64,000 bases of DNA from the NCBI RefSeq assembly GCF_036010505.1, contig NZ_CP108569.1, positions 7,456,001 through 7,520,000 of the forward strand, written 5' to 3'. A program made the translations under genes and the position numbers. Within the stretch, counting starts at the first letter, position 1. Each line of letters starts with the position of its first letter. The notes beneath the pieces were generated by a model, which was given only the letters and a program-made list of their open reading frames with translations, was not told where the DNA came from and did no database searches. The DNA comes from Streptomyces sp. NBC_01197 (GTDB taxonomy: Bacteria; Actinomycetota; Actinomycetes; Streptomycetales; Streptomycetaceae). Below are positions 62,201-64,000 of this stretch, piece by piece.

Positions 62201-64000
62201 GCGGGTTGTTCGCCGAGGTGCTGGGTGTGGAGCGGGTCGGTATCGACGACAGCTTCTTCGACCTCGGCGGCGACTCGATCACCTCCATCCAGCTCGTCTC
62301 CCGAGCGGGCCGGGCGGGGCTCGAACTGACACCGCAGGCGGTCTTCCAGCACCGGACGGTCGCCGAGCTGGCCGAGGCAGCCCGCGACCTCGGCCCCGAG
62401 GCGTCACGTCCGCAGGAGCCCGGCACCCCGCTGGTCACCCTCGACCCGGACGAGCAGACCCGCCTGGAGTCGCAGTGGGCGCCGTACGGCGTCGAGGCCG
62501 TCCTGCCGCTGTCACCGCTGCAGGAGGGCATGCTCTTCCACGCCCTCTACGACGAGGACACCATCGACGTCTACAACGTGCAGGCCGTCTTCGGCCTTGA
62601 GGGAGCCCTCTCGGCGCAGCACCTGCACACGGCCTGCCAGGAACTCGTGAACCGGCACGCCAGTCTGCGGGCCGGCTTCTTCAGGACGGCCGGCGGTGAC
62701 GTCGCCCAGGTCCTCGCCCGCGACGTCGAGGTGCCCTGGACCGACGTGGACCTCGGCGACCTGCCGACGGCCGAGCAGCACGTCGAGCTGAACCGGATCC
62801 TGGCCGAGGACAAGCCCCGCCGGTTCGATCTGGAGTGCCCGCCGCTGGTGCGCTTCACCCTCGTGCGGCTGGCCGCGGACCGGCACGTCCTGGTCCTCAC
62901 CGTCCACCACATCGCCCTAGACGGCTGGTCGATGCCGTTGGTGCTGCGCGACCTGTTCGAGCTGTATGCCCGTGGCGGCGACGCCTCGCAACTGCCGGCC
63001 GTCGTCCCCTACTCCGACTACCTGCGGTGGCTGGTACGGCAGGACAGGGATGTCGCCGCACAGGCATGGCGTACGGCGCTGGAGGGTCTCGACGCCCCGA
63101 CGCTCGTGGCCCCGGGCAGCACCACCGCCGACACCGCGACGATGCCCGCCCGGCAGACCGTGGAGCTGGACGAGGACCTCACCACCGCGCTGGGCGTGGC
63201 AGCGCGCCGCCGCCAACTGACCCTGAACGCCGTCGTCCAGGGCGCTTGGGCGCTGCTGGTCGGTGAGCTGACACAGCGGTCGGACGTGGTGTTCGGCACG
63301 ACGGTCTCGGGGCGTCCGCCCCAACTGCCGGGCGTCGAGGAGATCGTCGGCCTGCTGATCAACACCGTGCCGGCCCGGATCCGGATCGACCCCGCCGAAC
63401 CCATCGGCGATCTGCTGGACAGGGTGCAGCGCGAGCAGTCGGCGCTGGGCGAGCACCACCACCTCGGGCTCACCGAGATCCAGCGGTTGGCCGGCCTGGG
63501 TGAGCTCTTTGACACCACGACCGTCTTCGAGAACTACCCGCTGGACCGGGCGGCGATACGCCAGGCCGTCCCGGGCCTGCGGATCACCGTCGAGAACGGC
63601 GACACCAGCGGCACGACCCACTACCCGCTGAGCCTGATCACCTACCCCGGTGAGCGGCTGCGGCTGGAAATCAACTATCGCGCGGACGTGTTCGACCGGG
63701 ACACGGTGCGGGACTTCGGCGAGCAGTTGCGGACGCTGCTGCGGACGGTGGTCGAGGCGCCCGCCACGCCGGTGGGACGCATCGAGCTGCTCTCCGGTGA
63801 GGAGCGCGCCCGCATCGTCGGGAAGTGGAACGACACCGCGCTTCCGGTGCCCGCGGCGACACTGCCACAGCTGTTCGAGGCCCAGGTGCGCCGCACCCCC
63901 GACGCCGTCGCGGTCATTTGCGGCGCCGAGCGGCTGACCTACCGCGAGCTGGACGAACGCGCCACCGAGCTCGCCTCGGTCCTGGCCGCGGCGGGTGCGG
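59245..64000 (+). CDS. non-ribosomal peptide synthetase, starter module plus start of module 2 (3' end off the window)
   Basis: 1585 residues are visible from ATG 59245. Order: starter-like C domain (about 10-435; HHLLVDG near 139, EntF-like beginning [18 protein letters not shown]), A domain (about 440-960; [11 protein letters not shown] near 621, NEYGPTETT near 756, YRTGD, NGKVDRR). Then PCP (about 980-1045; [14 protein letters not shown], Ser near 1010), C domain (about 1085-1510; [23 protein letters not shown]) and the start of a second A domain. By hand the first A domain code reads D-I-L-S-V-G-E-I-W-K, nearest to Gly-type codes, with low certainty. Codon use changes sharply at about 61590-62245. 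Confidence 0.93.
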   Translation, partial: MSTFTAEAMSLPLSAAQLGVWFAHQLDPKAATYNLANYIEIHGPVDAEALKQAIRQAELECGTFDVRLREEPDGPCQVPVDRASPGLQVIDLSGRPDPLAEARTRMAQDQSAPVDVLHGFLSVDALFKLGEDHYVWYNRCHHLLVDGYGGALFTNRVAEVYTGLLSGTAPSGSPLGELGDLLGNELAYRTSPDFDGDRAYWVDRFSDLPDAVILGAGESAVARQAFSRQHSLLEEPELQLVRDLARRSRTSWTVPVIAAVAAYLHGMTGSSDIVLGVPVSARRSAVAQSVPGMVSNQLPLRLSIQPGMTVSELVRHVATRLGELLVHQRYPYEDLRRELKLVGDNRHLFNVSVNILPFGEDLRFAGHTTTTRTLSTGPVHDLALTLYPGTAGSGLQIDFDANPARYTEDEIGAHRLRFLRFLRNLTTAAPDTPVGRVPMLTDDERTTVLDTWNRTERPTPDAGIAALVSRRAALAPEAVAVICAGIPLSYADLESRANGLARRLIALGAGPERLVALALPRSTDLVVALLAIVRTGAAYLPLDPEHPAERIEFVLRQSRAVCVVTTESIATTHLAAAAADVHRLALDSPRTVRELAALSATGLRPDELLATPHPDHPAYVIYTSGSTGTPKGVIVTRAGLANIIDFFCTETAMTPDDRVLAVTTIAFDIAALEVLLPLVTGAGIVMATDEEMGDPTMLGRLVAAHGVTTLQATPSLWRALLEADRQGLRGLRMLVGGEALATSLAETMREAGSRVTNEYGPTETTIWSAVGPVEEGWNNSIGRPVANTCVYVLDGGLRPVPVGVVGELYVSGVGLARGYVGRADLSAERFVADPFGAPGGRMYRTGDVVRWGGDGCLEFVGRVDHQVKVRGFRIELGEVEAVLEGAAGVRQAVVVAREDRPGVRRLVAYVVPDGAVDGVGVVDVVGLRAHVGGRLPEYMVPAAFVVLDALPLTPNGKVDRRVLPVPEFGGGADSREPRSERERLLCGLFAEVLGVERVGIDDSFFDLGGDSITSIQLVSRAGRAGLELTPQAVFQHRTVAELAEAARDLGPEASRPQEPGTPLVTLDPDEQTRLESQWAPYGVEAVLPLSPLQEGMLFHALYDEDTIDVYNVQAVFGLEGALSAQHLHTACQELVNRHASLRAGFFRTAGGDVAQVLARDVEVPWTDVDLGDLPTAEQHVELNRILAEDKPRRFDLECPPLVRFTLVRLAADRHVLVLTVHHIALDGWSMPLVLRDLFELYARGGDASQLPAVVPYSDYLRWLVRQDRDVAAQAWRTALEGLDAPTLVAPGSTTADTATMPARQTVELDEDLTTALGVAARRRQLTLNAVVQGAWALLVGELTQRSDVVFGTTVSGRPPQLPGVEEIVGLLINTVPARIRIDPAEPIGDLLDRVQREQSALGEHHHLGLTEIQRLAGLGELFDTTTVFENYPLDRAAIRQAVPGLRITVENGDTSGTTHYPLSLITYPGERLRLEINYRADVFDRDTVRDFGEQLRTLLRTVVEAPATPVGRIELLSGEERARIVGKWNDTALPVPAATLPQLFEAQVRRTPDAVAVICGAERLTYRELDERATELASVLAAAGA

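Overview
The window is high-GC actinobacterial DNA, almost certainly Streptomyces. The signs are GC-rich third codon positions, GTG starts, overlapping stop/start pairs, the XRE-DUF5753/DUF397 pair, a Methyltransf_19 (DUF574) methyltransferase, a SpoIIE-type phosphatase with PAS and GAF domains, and many actinobacterial IS families. No rRNA or tRNA gene was recognised.

Layout. (1) 1-6.8 kb: a hydrolase/TetR pair with two clean operators, then a xanthine dehydrogenase operon xdhA-xdhB-xdhC. (2) 7.0-13.1 kb: a signalling block with a resolvase-like protein, an anti-sigma-type ATPase, XRE+DUF397, a DUF574 methyltransferase and a PAS-PAS-GAF-PP2C phosphatase. (3) 13.5-17.8 kb: methyltransferase, MFS exporter and sulfotransferase genes, with a broken second methyltransferase. 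(4) 17.8-36.8 kb: accessory DNA in which oxidoreductases sit beside their own regulators (MerR, HxlR, TetR, AraC). It is mixed with a fragment of a terpene cyclase, an intact IS630 element, a TMEM175-type channel, a secreted peptidase and many IS remnants. (5) 36.8-48.4 kb: a transposon graveyard with an intact IS256 element, a decayed TniA-TniB-TniQ (Tn7/Tn5053-like) element, a 22-unit degenerate CRISPR-like array without cas genes, a second broken IS256 element that cuts the array, and a broken ATP-binding/TPR gene. (6) 48.6-49.6 kb: a NarL-type response regulator with the remnant of its kinase. (7) 49.7-64.0 kb: a lipopeptide-type NRPS gene cluster that runs off the right edge.

How the last cluster works together. 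A six-gene minus-strand operon encodes a fatty acyl-AMP ligase, an acyl-CoA dehydrogenase, an ACP, a free-standing PCP-C didomain, a type II thioesterase and an Fe(II)/2-oxoglutarate dioxygenase. Divergent from it is an NRPS (C-A-PCP-C-A...) whose first C domain looks like a starter that would take an acyl chain. A class III aminotransferase and a ferritin-like diiron oxidase form a second divergent pair. The two divergent promoter regions carry the same inverted pair of motifs, CCAGG-N9-GGCAACT, which suggests shared control of the whole cluster. That shared motif, the free-standing PCP-C protein and the diiron enzyme are the features most likely to be new.

Many frame breaks are reported. 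Some lie in homopolymers (for example C8 at 31741-31748) and could be sequence errors rather than real mutations. Others are combined with deletions and IS boundaries and are clearly genuine decay.
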